From NCBI RefSeq assembly GCF_013394795.1, contig NZ_JABXYU010000001.1:1736001-1800000 (forward strand): a DNA stretch of 64,000 nt, read 5' to 3'. This DNA is from Leptotrichia sp. oral taxon 223 (GTDB lineage Bacteria > Fusobacteriota > Fusobacteriia > Fusobacteriales > Leptotrichiaceae). Each line of letters starts with the position of its first letter. Position 1 is the stretch's first letter. The notes under the pieces are model-generated. The model saw nothing but the letters and a program-made list of their open reading frames with translations, was not told the origin of the DNA and searched no databases. Below, in pieces: positions 50,101 through 59,286 of this stretch. A program made the translations under genes and the position numbers.

Positions 50101-51324
50101 ATGATAGAGAAGATAAAGACAGATAGCGGAATAGAAGTCATTTTTGACAGACTTGAAAGCATTTCTACCTGCTCGGTTGGCGTATTTGTAAAAACTGGCT
50201 CAAGGGATGAAAGTGATACGGAGGAAGGTATTTCACATGTGCTGGAGCATATGATCTTTAAAGGGACTCCTAATAGGAATTATTTTGAAATTTCTGATGA
50301 GATTGACTATCTTGGGGCAAATATGAATGCACATACAACTAAGGAGGAAACGGTTTTTTATATTAACGCCTTGACACAGTTTCTAGGAAAATCCGTGGAT
50401 ATTTTGTTTGACATTGTTACAAATTCTACGATTGATGAAAGGGAGCTGGAAAAGGAAAAAGATGTAATTGTGGAAGAAATCAAGATGTATAAGGACTCGC
50501 CGGATGATCTGGTTTTTGAAATGAATTATGCAGACAGTATAAATGGGCAGTATGGAAAGCCTATTATTGGGACAGAAGCCAGTGTGAAAGGTTTTACTGC
50601 TGATAAAATCAGAAAATATTACAAGGAAAGATATACAAAGGACAATATTTTGATTGTTGTTTCTGGAAATTTTGATAAAGAGAAAATTTTACAGAAAATT
50701 AATGAGTATTTTGGGAAATTGGCTGATACAAAGGTTAATAGGCATGAAAAAATTGATTTTTCGTTCAATAGTGGGAAAAAGACTGTTTCAAAGGAGATAA
50801 ATCAGGTTAATATCTGTATTTCTCATCAAAGTGAAGATTATAACAGTAAAAATAAGATATATACAGATATTTTAGCAAATGTTATTGGCGGTTCAATGAG
50901 TTCAAGGCTTTTTCAGGAAATTCGCGAGAAAAATGGACTTGCCTACTCTGTTTACACATACAATCAATACTATTTGTCAGGAGGCTTGACATCGACATAC
51001 ATTGGAACGAATCTGGAAAATTATGAAAAAGCGATAGAAATAACACTTTCGGAATTTAAGAAGTTACGGGAAAATGGAGTAACAGAAGTTGAACTTCAGA
51101 AGGCAAAAAATAAATATATGAGCAGAATTGCATTTGCAATGGAAAATCCACGTTCAAGAATGGGAATTTTGGGAAATTACTATATTAGAAAAAATGAAAT
51201 TCTGGATGCAGAAAAAGTAAGAAATCAGGTAAATGCAGTAAAACTGGAAGATGTGAATGAATTTGCGAAAACTAAATATTTAACAGAAAATATTACGGTT
51301 CTGGGAAATATTGGCTTACAGTAA
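50101..51324 (+). CDS. M16-family zinc metallopeptidase
   Basis: A 407-residue insulinase-family peptidase. The inverted zinc motif HxxEH is HVLEH (His46, Glu49, His50), and the third ligand glutamate lies in the EKDVIVEEI helix about 75 residues later. The C-terminal domain has the ISSxLFQEIREKNGLAYSVY-like segment (MSSRLFQEIREKNG) that binds substrate. It is the single-domain-pair form typical of bacteria, sometimes called PqqL or MPP-like. Its substrate is unknown. GAAAGGA lies before the ATG. Confidence 0.9.
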   Translation: MIEKIKTDSGIEVIFDRLESISTCSVGVFVKTGSRDESDTEEGISHVLEHMIFKGTPNRNYFEISDEIDYLGANMNAHTTKEETVFYINALTQFLGKSVDILFDIVTNSTIDERELEKEKDVIVEEIKMYKDSPDDLVFEMNYADSINGQYGKPIIGTEASVKGFTADKIRKYYKERYTKDNILIVVSGNFDKEKILQKINEYFGKLADTKVNRHEKIDFSFNSGKKTVSKEINQVNICISHQSEDYNSKNKIYTDILANVIGGSMSSRLFQEIREKNGLAYSVYTYNQYYLSGGLTSTYIGTNLENYEKAIEITLSEFKKLRENGVTEVELQKAKNKYMSRIAFAMENPRSRMGILGNYYIRKNEILDAEKVRNQVNAVKLEDVNEFAKTKYLTENITVLGNIGLQ

Positions 51325-51339
51325 GACTGCTTAAAAGCA

Positions 51340-51396
51340 AGCTTGGAAGTTGCAGCTGTTTTGCTTGGCTCCTTGATTTGTTTAATTTTTATCAGT
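51340..51396. other. Hairpin-rich spacer between the M16 peptidase and rodA
   Basis: AAGCAA near 51338 pairs with TTGCTT near 51361, and CAAGC/GCTTG pairings overlap it. No T-run follows directly, so it is not a standard terminator. Role unknown. Confidence 0.35.
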
Positions 51397-51452
51397 TTGA
51401 CTGTGAGGGGGCTTGAGTATATTGAATAAAAAATAAAAATTAGGAGAAAAAA

Positions 51453-52556
51453 ATGTTTCAAAGTCAAAAATTAATTGAACGGATGAAAAATAGTATTTTT
51501 CGGATGGATAAGATGATTTTATTAATAGTGTATGCCCTTGTAGCAATCAGTACAGTATTTGTTTACAGTGCGACAAGACAGAATGGAATGGTTATAAAAA
51601 ATATCCTGTGGATTGGGGTAGGTTCAATATTAGTGCTTATTTTGGCATCTATTGACTATAAAATTGTAAAAAGATATATTTGGCATATTTATGGAATTGG
51701 TGCAACTTTGCTGCTAATTGTGCGTTTTGCGGGAAAAAAGACGTTAGGGGCACAGCGATGGATTTCACTGGGGCCATTTCAGTTACAGCCATCTGAATTT
51801 GTAAAAGTGTCCATTATTATAATTATAGCCTATTGGATTGTAATAAAATATAAAAGCGGCATTAATAATTTAGCAGAGATTGTCGGCGCAATATTACCTG
51901 CATTGCCGCTTATTCTGTTAATTTTGATACAGCCTGATCTGGGAACAACATTAATAACAATTTGTGCGTTTTTATTTATGATTTTTTTGTATGGCGCAAA
52001 TATGAAGCCGATTTGGATAATAGCGATAGTGGTTATGCTATCTGTTTATCCAGTTTACAGGTTTGTGCTGAGCGATTACCAGAGAACACGTGTTGAAACG
52101 TTTTTGCATCCTGAAACTGATAGAAAGGGAAGCGGATGGCACGTAATCCAGTCAAAAATTTCTGTTGGGGCAGGAGGAATAATGGGGAAAGGAGTATTGC
52201 AAGGAAGCCAAAGTAGATTGGAATTTCTTCCAGAAGCACAGACAGATTTTATTTTTTCAGTATTATCTGAAGAATTGGGATTTGTGGGATCTTCGCTGGT
52301 GCTGCTTCTTTATTTCGGTCTGATTTATGAAATAATGCGGATAGCCCGGATCATACAGGACGATTTTGGAAAACTCATGCTTTATGGATTTTCGGGAGTA
52401 TTCTTTATGCACGTAATTGTAAATGTGGGAATGACAATCGGGCTTGTACCTGTTACAGGAAAACCGCTTTTGTTTATGAGTTATGGAGGAAGCTCCTTTT
52501 TAGCGTCATTTATAATGGTTGGAATAATAGAAAGCATAAAAATTCATAGTAATTAG
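51453..52556 (+). CDS. rodA: RodA/FtsW/SpoVE-family peptidoglycan polymerase
   Basis: A 367-residue SEDS glycosyltransferase with about ten hydrophobic segments. The family's LGAQRWISLGPFQLQPSE, PDLGTTL and LEFLPEAQTDFIFSVLSEELG segments are present, with the conserved aspartate in the last. The absence of long termini and the position next to envelope genes favour RodA (cell elongation) over FtsW, but the family does not separate these safely. AGGAG lies 8 bases before the ATG. Confidence 0.88.
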   Translation: MFQSQKLIERMKNSIFRMDKMILLIVYALVAISTVFVYSATRQNGMVIKNILWIGVGSILVLILASIDYKIVKRYIWHIYGIGATLLLIVRFAGKKTLGAQRWISLGPFQLQPSEFVKVSIIIIIAYWIVIKYKSGINNLAEIVGAILPALPLILLILIQPDLGTTLITICAFLFMIFLYGANMKPIWIIAIVVMLSVYPVYRFVLSDYQRTRVETFLHPETDRKGSGWHVIQSKISVGAGGIMGKGVLQGSQSRLEFLPEAQTDFIFSVLSEELGFVGSSLVLLLYFGLIYEIMRIARIIQDDFGKLMLYGFSGVFFMHVIVNVGMTIGLVPVTGKPLLFMSYGGSSFLASFIMVGIIESIKIHSN

Positions 52557-52572
52557 AAACAGGAGAAAATTT

Positions 52573-53529
52573 TTGGAAAAAAAGGAAATTGTTGTAGATT
52601 CTGAGCTGGAAGGGATGCGGCTGGACAGATATTTGAGAAAAAATTTTAAGGGTGAACCGCTTAGCAGGATTTTTGGAGCAATAAGGGCTGGAGATGTAAG
52701 AGTTAACGGGAAAAAGTCGAAGGAAAGCCACAGACTAGTGCTAAATGATAAAATTCTTGTCAAAAATCTGCTTCAGTCAAGTTCAGGGCAGACGGAAAAG
52801 GCAAAGGACAAAGTAAGGAAATTTAAAATACAAAAAAGTGAACTTGAAAAATATAAAAAAATGGTTATTTTTGAAAATGAAGATTTTTTTATTGTAAATA
52901 AAAAAGAAAAAGTACCAATGCACAAGGGGACAGGGCATAAATATGGACTTGCGGAAGTTTTTAAGGAAATTTATGCAAGTGAAAATATTAATTTTGCAAA
53001 TAGACTGGATTTTGAAACGTCAGGGCTTGTTATTGGCTGTAAAAATTTAAAGTTTTTGAGGTATATATCTCAGAAGATACGGGATAATGAGGTTCATAAA
53101 AAATATTTTGCGATTGTCCATAATAAAAATAAGATTGAAAGTGATAAGAATTTTAGTTTAAAAAATTTTACGATTGAAAATTATTTGACAACGATGGAAA
53201 ATAAAGTGGCAGTTTCAGAAAAACCGGTTTCAAAGGAATCAAGAAAAAGCATTACGCATTTTAAGCAGCTGGATTTTAATAAATTAAAAAATTCAAAGCA
53301 AATATTAAATTTATTAGGAAAAAATAATAAAAATATTGCTCTTTTTGATATTGAACTGATAACAGGGAGAAAACATCAGATAAGAGCACAGTTGGCAAAT
53401 CAAGGGCTTTTTATCGTGGGAGATAAAAAGTACGGGAAAAAAGATGGAAGTGACAGATTTTTCCTTTGCTGCTACTTCCTTTCTTTTGATAATTACAAGT
53501 TTTCAATTTTTGACAAGGTATTTTTTTAA
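52573..53529 (+). CDS. RluA-family pseudouridine synthase
   Basis: A 318-residue enzyme that converts uridine to pseudouridine, probably in 23S rRNA. It has an N-terminal S4-type RNA-binding domain (residues 12-85), the catalytic RLDFETSG motif (Asp146) and the C-terminal TGRKHQIRAQL segment typical of RluA/RluC. The start is a TTG with AGGAG 8-9 bases upstream; no ATG fits. It begins 16 bases after rodA. Which RNA site it modifies is not deducible. Confidence 0.88.
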   Translation: MEKKEIVVDSELEGMRLDRYLRKNFKGEPLSRIFGAIRAGDVRVNGKKSKESHRLVLNDKILVKNLLQSSSGQTEKAKDKVRKFKIQKSELEKYKKMVIFENEDFFIVNKKEKVPMHKGTGHKYGLAEVFKEIYASENINFANRLDFETSGLVIGCKNLKFLRYISQKIRDNEVHKKYFAIVHNKNKIESDKNFSLKNFTIENYLTTMENKVAVSEKPVSKESRKSITHFKQLDFNKLKNSKQILNLLGKNNKNIALFDIELITGRKHQIRAQLANQGLFIVGDKKYGKKDGSDRFFLCCYFLSFDNYKFSIFDKVFF

Positions 53530-53626
53530 AAGGTATATAATTAGCAAAGTTATTTCTAATAGAAGTGAGGTATTATATAAAATATTGTAACATCTGTTAT
53601 TTAATTTTAAACACGAGGTGAATAAA

Positions 53627-54478
53627 ATGGGATTATTTTCAAGTAGAAAATCGAAAAATAAATATGTAACGCTAACATCTAAATCAAAATTGACAGTTGA
53701 TATTGTAGATGATAACAAGTGGAAAAAATGTAATCAATGTAACGAAATTATTTATAATGAGGATTTGAAAAACAATTTAAATATATGTCCAAAATGTGGG
53801 ACTTATTTTAGATTGACGGCATTTGAGAGGATTGAGCTTTTAATTGATGAAGGTACATTTATGGAGGAGGATATGACTCTTAATTCTAAAAATGTATTAA
53901 ATTTTCCTCAATATGAAGAAAAATTGGAAGTTGCACGTGAAAAAAGCAGAATGCTGGATGGGGTAATTAGCGGAACAGGGAAAATTAATGGAATAGAAGT
54001 GAGCATTGCGGCAATGGAGTTTAACTTTATGGGCGGAAGTATGGGTTCTGTTGTCGGCGAGAGAATTACGAGGGCTTTGGAACGGGGGCTTAAAAAGAAA
54101 ATACCAGTTGTAATTGTTTCTAGTTCTGGCGGTGCGAGAATGCAGGAAGGAATTTTGTCACTTATGCAAATGGCAAAAACTTCAGGAGCGGTAAAAAAAT
54201 TAAATGAAGCAAGAATACCGTTTATCTCGGTTCCAGTTGATCCTACTACTGGTGGAGTGACTGCCTCTTTTGCTATGCTTGGTGATGTAATTATAACAGA
54301 GCCGAATGCGCTGATTGCCTTTGCAGGGCCTAGAGTTATTGAGCAGACTGTAAATCAGAAGTTGCCAAAAGGGTTCCAGAGAGCAGAATTTTTATTGGAA
54401 CACGGAATGATTGACATAATTTCAGAAAGAAAAGATTTGAAGACAACAATTTATAGAGTATTGGAAAAATTGGTGTAA
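53627..54478 (+). CDS. accD: Acetyl-CoA carboxylase carboxyltransferase beta subunit
   Basis: A 283-residue AccD. The four-cysteine zinc ribbon (Cys35, Cys38, Cys54, Cys57) precedes the crotonase-fold domain with GGSMGSVVGERITRA and the oxyanion-hole region SSGGARMQEG. It transfers the carboxyl group from carboxybiotin to acetyl-CoA, together with AccA encoded 34 bases downstream. Start 53627 has GAGGTG six bases upstream. The subunit looks fully functional, which makes the missing biotin site of AccB stand out. Confidence 0.95.
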   Translation: MGLFSSRKSKNKYVTLTSKSKLTVDIVDDNKWKKCNQCNEIIYNEDLKNNLNICPKCGTYFRLTAFERIELLIDEGTFMEEDMTLNSKNVLNFPQYEEKLEVAREKSRMLDGVISGTGKINGIEVSIAAMEFNFMGGSMGSVVGERITRALERGLKKKIPVVIVSSSGGARMQEGILSLMQMAKTSGAVKKLNEARIPFISVPVDPTTGGVTASFAMLGDVIITEPNALIAFAGPRVIEQTVNQKLPKGFQRAEFLLEHGMIDIISERKDLKTTIYRVLEKLV

Positions 54479-54512
54479 ATTTAAAAATTTTTCAAACGAA
54501 AGGATAAAAATT

Positions 54513-55460
54513 ATGAGTATAAAAGATGAAATTAAGGAATTGGAAGATAATATAGCCGAGTTAAAAAGATTTTCAGCTGAAAGAAGTATTGATTTTTCTG
54601 CTCAAATAACGGAACTGGAAAAAAATTTGGAAAATAAATATAAAGATTTTGAAGAAAATGAAATGGATGCCTGGAACAGAATTCAAATTTCAAGAAATCC
54701 CAAAAGACCATACACTTTGGATTATATAAATGCATTGACACAGGATTTTGTGGAACTGCACGGGGACAGGCTCTCAAAAGATGACAATGCCATTGTAGGT
54801 GGACTTGCGACAATTGACGGATATAAGATAATGATAATTGGACAGCAGAAAGGAAGAGATATTGAGTCAAATATTTACAGAAACTTTGGCATGGCAAGCC
54901 CTGAAGGATATAGAAAGGCATTAAGGCTGATGAGAATGGCAGAGCGGTTTAAATTGCCAATTCTAACATTAATTGATACGGCTGGAGCATATCCTGGAAT
55001 AGAAGCCGAAGAAAAGGGACAAGGAGAAGCCATTGCTAAAAATCTGGCGGAAATGTTTGGATTCCGAGTGCCAATTGTAACAGTTGTAATTGGAGAAGGT
55101 GGAAGTGGAGGAGCCTTGGGAATCGGCGTGGCAGACTCAATTTTAATGCTTGAAAACAGCGTATATTCCGTTATTTCTCCAGAAGGATGCGCCTCAATCC
55201 TGTTTAACGACTCAACAAAAGCTGCAGAAGCGGCAAAAAGTCTGAAAATGGATGCAATCAGCCTAAAAAGCCTAGGAGTAGTAGATGACATTATAAAAGA
55301 GCCGTTAGGCGGAGCTCATAGAAACTTTGAAGAAACAGCCAAAAACCTGAAAGAAGCAGTTGTAAAAGAATTTCAGAGAATAGATAAATATTCACTTCGT
55401 GAACTGTTAAAGAGAAGATATGAAAAATATAGAAAAATGGGAGATTTCTTTGAGGAATAA
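54513..55460 (+). CDS. accA: Acetyl-CoA carboxylase carboxyltransferase alpha subunit
   Basis: A 315-residue AccA. The N-terminal helical part (residues 1-80) is followed by the crotonase-fold domain with NFGMASPEGYRKALRLM, DTAGAYPG and GEGGSGGALGIGV. It pairs with AccD to form the carboxyltransferase. Length is normal. Cotranscribed with accD and closed by a terminator at 55484. accD-accA is far from accB-accC in the same window (2.5-6.1 kb), so the enzyme comes from two operons. Confidence 0.96.
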   Translation: MSIKDEIKELEDNIAELKRFSAERSIDFSAQITELEKNLENKYKDFEENEMDAWNRIQISRNPKRPYTLDYINALTQDFVELHGDRLSKDDNAIVGGLATIDGYKIMIIGQQKGRDIESNIYRNFGMASPEGYRKALRLMRMAERFKLPILTLIDTAGAYPGIEAEEKGQGEAIAKNLAEMFGFRVPIVTVVIGEGGSGGALGIGVADSILMLENSVYSVISPEGCASILFNDSTKAAEAAKSLKMDAISLKSLGVVDDIIKEPLGGAHRNFEETAKNLKEAVVKEFQRIDKYSLRELLKRRYEKYRKMGDFFEE

Positions 55461-55483
55461 AAAATTTTTAAACATTTATTTTT

Positions 55484-55517
55484 GGGATTATCATAAACTA
55501 TTGATAGTCCTTTTTTA
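55484..55517 (+). terminator. Terminator of accD-accA
   Basis: GGATTATCA (55485-55493) and TGATAGTCC (55502-55510) form a 9-base stem with one G-U pair, followed by TTTTTT. Confidence 0.85.
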
Positions 55518-55629
55518 TTATTTAAATTTTGAATGAGTTTAGTATTAAAACGCTTTTATTACAGCTATAACCTTTAAATTTGATTTCAAAAAATTTCGCT
55601 GAAAAGTTGAAAAAAAATAAAAGGAGATA

Positions 55630-55657
55630 TTGATTTTAAGAAAAAATGGGGTATACT
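55630..55657 (+). promoter_or_regulatory. Promoter of the butanediol dehydrogenase gene
   Basis: TTGATT (55630-55635), a 16-base spacer and TATACT (55652-55657). A small ATACT-ATTAA-AGTAT dyad lies over the -10, a possible operator. Confidence 0.55.
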
Positions 55658-55719
55658 ATTAAAGTATTAACCAAGAATTTTAAAAATATTATTAATAATT
55701 AATTTAGGAGGTAGCAGAA

Positions 55720-56769
55720 ATGGCAACAATGAAAGCTGCAAGATGGCATAATAGAAAAGATGTAAGAGTGGAAGAAGTTGAAGTACCAGAAATCACGAGA
55801 GAAAATCAAATCAAAATTGCAGTAAAATATGCAGGAATCTGTGGCAGTGATTTACACGAATATCTAGGAGGGCCAATTTTTATTCCTGCTGACAAGCCGC
55901 ATCCATATACAAATGAAAAAGCTCCAATTACAATGGGACACGAGTTTTGTGGAGAAGTTGTAGAAATAGGAACTGGAATTACAAAATTTAAAGCTGGAGA
56001 TAGAGTTACAGTTGAACCAATTTTAGCAAAAAATGGGTTGATTGGAAAATATAACTTAGATCCTAACTTGAATTTTATTGGACTTGCTGGCGGAGGTGGA
56101 GGATTCTCTGAGTTTGTAGTTGTAAATGAGGATCAGGCTCATAAATTGCCAGATGAAATTGACTACGAACAGGGAGCATTGACAGAACCTGCAGCAGTAG
56201 CAGTTTACGCAGTTAGACAAAGTAAATTCAATACAGGAGATACAGCGGCAGTCTTTGGTTGTGGGCCAATCGGGCTTCTTATCATCGACGCATTGAGAGC
56301 TTCTGGAGCAACAGAAATTTACGCTGTGGAAGTTTCGCCTGAAAGACAGGAAATCGCTAAAAAATTAGGAGCAATAATCGTAGATCCTACAAAAGTAAAT
56401 GCAGTTGAATTTATAAAAGAAAAAACAGATGGCGGAGTAAATGTTTCTTATGAAGTGACAGGAGTACCCGCTGTATTGCAACAATCTTTGGAAGCCGCTG
56501 AAAAAGACGGAGAATTAATGGTTGTAAGCATCTGGGAAACAGAAGCCCCAATTCAGCCTAACGAAGTGGTAATTCAGGAAAGAACAATAAAAGGAGTTAT
56601 TGCATACCGTGACGTATTCCCTAAAACACTAGAATTAATGAAACAGGGATACTTCTCAAAAGATTTATTAGTAACAAAAAGAATTAAATTAGAAGACATT
56701 GTAAATGAAGGATTTGAGGCACTTGTAAAAGAAAAGAGCCAAGTTAAGATTTTAGTGTCACCTAAATAA
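55720..56769 (+). CDS. Zinc-dependent (R,R)-butanediol-dehydrogenase-like alcohol dehydrogenase
   Basis: A 349-residue medium-chain dehydrogenase. Catalytic-zinc residues are Cys41 (GICGSD), His74 and Glu75 (GHEFCGE), with Glu156 further on; the NAD-binding loop is FGCGPIGLL. The 2,3-butanediol dehydrogenase assignment comes from the GICGSDLHEYLGGP segment. The structural-zinc lobe, where relatives have four cysteines, reads ILAKNGLIGKYNLDPN (101-116) without any cysteine, so the second zinc is lost. AGGAGG lies before the ATG. It is a single-gene unit. Acetoin/butanediol is the likely substrate, others possible. Confidence 0.82.
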   Translation: MATMKAARWHNRKDVRVEEVEVPEITRENQIKIAVKYAGICGSDLHEYLGGPIFIPADKPHPYTNEKAPITMGHEFCGEVVEIGTGITKFKAGDRVTVEPILAKNGLIGKYNLDPNLNFIGLAGGGGGFSEFVVVNEDQAHKLPDEIDYEQGALTEPAAVAVYAVRQSKFNTGDTAAVFGCGPIGLLIIDALRASGATEIYAVEVSPERQEIAKKLGAIIVDPTKVNAVEFIKEKTDGGVNVSYEVTGVPAVLQQSLEAAEKDGELMVVSIWETEAPIQPNEVVIQERTIKGVIAYRDVFPKTLELMKQGYFSKDLLVTKRIKLEDIVNEGFEALVKEKSQVKILVSPK

Positions 56770-56775
56770 TTGTAA

Positions 56776-56818
56776 AAAAGAGGGCTACCTGAAAATGGAT
56801 AGCCTTTTATAATTTTTT
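56776..56818. terminator. Bidirectional terminator after the butanediol dehydrogenase gene
   Basis: GGCTA (56783-56787) and TAGCC (56800-56804) with flanking CC/GG and A-run/T-run pairing. T-rich on both strands, serving the plus-strand gene and the convergent minus-strand gene at 56820. Confidence 0.75.
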
Positions 56819-56819
56819 A

Positions 56820-57488
56820 TTAATTTACAGATTTATATATTTCTCTAAAGTTTTTTAGTTTTTCATCAAGTTCAGCAATTCCCCATTTTCCATTATCTTT
56901 TTCTAAATAAATTGTTGTTTTCATAGAAGCATACTTATCGGTTTTTTGGAAGGCTTGTTTCATTGAACTAAGCATTTTTGTTATTATTTTATCAAAGATT
57001 TCGTCTTCTGAAAAATTATTTAGATTTTTCATTTCTTTTTCGTTTAGAAAGTTGTTATTCATTAATTCTGAATATTTTTGTAAATTTGTTGTTACATCTG
57101 GCGTTTTTATATTTAATGTTACTTCAACAATATCATTTGTAACATATCTTATCTTTTCAACGTCAATTTTGTTTTTATCCATTATATAATCAAACATATC
57201 ATTATATAATTCGTTCATTTTTTTCTGAAATTTAAGAGAATTTTTTTGACTTATTGCGGGTAATTGAATTTGTTCATCCAACATCCTGGAAATTATAGAT
57301 TTCATCCCAATTGATACTGCTCGTTTAATTGAATCATAATCCCTTTTAGCTGCAATCTCAATTTCACTGTTATTTTTTGCAATTTCCTGCTGTGATAAAG
57401 TAACGCCTTTTTTTAGGACAACTTTGTAATTGGCTGAGAATAGCTGGATTGATAGTGTTAGTAATAGAAAAATTAGTAGTTTTTTCAT
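56820..57488 (-). CDS. Exported protein of unknown function
   Basis: A 222-residue protein with a clear signal peptide (residues 1-19, ending LFSA). The mature part is mainly helical, rich in Lys, Asn and Ile; a C-terminal KTTIYLEKDNGKWGIAELDE strand pair resembles NTF2-like or DUF4878-type folds, but no family is certain. AAAGGAG-like sequence lies before the ATG. It sits alone between a terminator and the HxlR gene. Function unknown, probably periplasmic or outer-surface. Confidence 0.6.
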   Translation of the reverse strand: MKKLLIFLLLTLSIQLFSANYKVVLKKGVTLSQQEIAKNNSEIEIAAKRDYDSIKRAVSIGMKSIISRMLDEQIQLPAISQKNSLKFQKKMNELYNDMFDYIMDKNKIDVEKIRYVTNDIVEVTLNIKTPDVTTNLQKYSELMNNNFLNEKEMKNLNNFSEDEIFDKIITKMLSSMKQAFQKTDKYASMKTTIYLEKDNGKWGIAELDEKLKNFREIYKSVN

Positions 57489-57568
57489 AGGTAATCAACT
57501 CCTTTGGTAGTTTTGTTTGTGAGTTTATTTTAACATATTTTTTTGTATTTTTTTAGAGAGTAAAAAAT

Positions 57569-57883
57569 TTATTTAACATAATACTTTTCTCCATAACTTT
57601 GCATAAGTTCCAAAATAGGCAATAAATCTTTTCCTTTTTCTGAGAGGATATATTCTGTCTTTTTTGGGTAAACATCGTATTCCCGTTTTTCTATAAGTTT
57701 TTCTTTGATTAAATAGTTTAAATGCTCGATAATCATTTTTTCGTTACTGCCTTTTATTTGATTTTTGAAATCTTTTGTTCTGACTTTTCCGTGTCTTAAA
57801 AGCCATAATATGATGACTGTCCATTTTTTTGATAATATTTTTTGAGTTAGTTCCAATGGACAAGTGTAAATTTTTTCTTCCAT
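57569..57883 (-). CDS. HxlR-family winged-helix regulator
   Basis: A 104-residue HxlR/MarR-like regulator. It begins with the family's CPLELTQKILSKKWTVIIL, where the early cysteine is often redox-active, and has the LLRHGKVRTKDFKN recognition region and a wing ending in YILSEKG. The start at 57883 has AAAGGA 9 bases upstream; a longer frame (16 more residues) lacks a site. It lies 83 bases downstream of the MATE pump gene and may control it. A dyad lies in front of it (57905-57936). Confidence 0.85.
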   Translation of the reverse strand: MEEKIYTCPLELTQKILSKKWTVIILWLLRHGKVRTKDFKNQIKGSNEKMIIEHLNYLIKEKLIEKREYDVYPKKTEYILSEKGKDLLPILELMQSYGEKYYVK

Positions 57884-57904
57884 ATAAATTTTCCTTTCAA
57901 TGAA

Positions 57905-57936
57905 ATTATTTGAAATTTTAAAAAATACCAAATAAT
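57905..57936. promoter_or_regulatory. Candidate operator upstream of the HxlR gene
   Basis: ATTATTTG (57905-57912) and CAAATAAT (57929-57936) are a perfect 8-base inverted repeat separated by 16 bases, 22 bases before the HxlR start codon. It fits an autoregulatory site. Confidence 0.45.
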
Positions 57937-57966
57937 CTTGATTTTACTATAATTCTTTTAATTTTT

Positions 57967-59286
57967 CTATATTTTTTTAGAAATTTTTATAAAATACCAT
58001 ACTCGAATTAGTAGTCCTCCTGTCCATCCTATCGGTGCGGCAATCCAAATTCCGTTGTAGCCTAACGATGTTTTGGAAAGTAAAATGGCTAGAGGTACTT
58101 GAAACATACAAAACGAAGTAATGGAGGCTATTAATGGAACTAAGGATTTTCCATAGCCTAGTAGCAATCCATTTAGTATTTGCATTGTGCAGAAAATTAC
58201 GTAAAATGCTGAAATTATACGTAAATATTGATTTCCTATAAAAATCACTTCGGGATTTCGGTTAAATATTGAAATAAAGAATGCTGGAAAAATAAAAATA
58301 ATAATTGAGATTATGATGGAAAATGAGATTCCTAAAATTAGGCTATCTTTTCCACCTTTAATTATTCTATCTATTTTTTGGGCTCCATAATTTTGGGCTG
58401 TAAAAGTCATCAACGCCTGTCCTAAATTTATGGATGGCAATTCTGCGAAGGAATCAATTCGGGAAGCAGAAATAAAAGCTGCAATACAGTCTGTTCCAAA
58501 TCCATTTACAAGAATTTGAATGACAATAAATCCTAGGCTGATTAAAACTTGCTGTAACATTGCTGGCATTCCAATAATCAGTATTTCTTTTAAAATATTA
58601 AAATTTAAGTTGAAATAATGTTTTTGAAAAATTAAATTTGGATATTTAAATTTTATGTAAAATAAGCAAAGAAAAAAAGAAACAAACTGTGAAATAACAG
58701 TTGCAATTGCTGCTCCTGCAACTCCAGAATTTAGTACTGCTACAAAAAATATATCTAGGATAATATTTAAAATCACTGCGGTAATTAAGATGTAAGTCGG
58801 CGTTTTTGAATCACCTACGCCTTTTAGCGTATTTGTGAGGGAGTTATAACCAAAAGTTGGAACAACTCCAATAAAAATAATTTTTAAATAGATATTTGCC
58901 TCCAGTAACAATTTTTGTGGGACATTAATTAAAATTAAGATATTGCTTGACAGTAAAAAACCTAATGTTGTAACAATAAGAGATAAAACTATGGAAAAAA
59001 TAAATCCTGTATTTGCCGTGATTTTCAAATTTTCCATATCTTTTGCACCAAAATATTGGGAAATTAGAATGCTTGTCCCTAATGAAATACCTATAGAAAC
59101 AGCTATTATAAGTACATTAATTTGATAACTTGAGCCTACAGCCGCAAGGCTTTCCTTTCCTAAAAAATTTCCCACAATGATTGTGTCTGAAATATTATAA
59201 ATCTGCTGAAATAAATTTCCTATTAAAATTGGTAAAGAAAAATAAATTATAGTTTTTAATTCGTTTCCTTTTGTTAAGTCTTTCAT
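57967..59286 (-). CDS. MATE-family multidrug efflux transporter
   Basis: A 439-residue polytopic protein with twelve hydrophobic segments. The start KDLTKGNELKTIIYFSLPILIGNLFQQIYN, with the family's LPxLxGNLxQ pattern, and the pseudo-twofold repeat identify the NorM/DinF-type MATE class of Na+ or H+ drug exporters. It is followed by an HxlR regulator on the same strand. Substrate unknown. The start ATG has AGGAGA upstream. Confidence 0.9.
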   Translation of the reverse strand: MKDLTKGNELKTIIYFSLPILIGNLFQQIYNISDTIIVGNFLGKESLAAVGSSYQINVLIIAVSIGISLGTSILISQYFGAKDMENLKITANTGFIFSIVLSLIVTTLGFLLSSNILILINVPQKLLLEANIYLKIIFIGVVPTFGYNSLTNTLKGVGDSKTPTYILITAVILNIILDIFFVAVLNSGVAGAAIATVISQFVSFFLCLFYIKFKYPNLIFQKHYFNLNFNILKEILIIGMPAMLQQVLISLGFIVIQILVNGFGTDCIAAFISASRIDSFAELPSINLGQALMTFTAQNYGAQKIDRIIKGGKDSLILGISFSIIISIIIFIFPAFFISIFNRNPEVIFIGNQYLRIISAFYVIFCTMQILNGLLLGYGKSLVPLIASITSFCMFQVPLAILLSKTSLGYNGIWIAAPIGWTGGLLIRVWYFIKISKKI

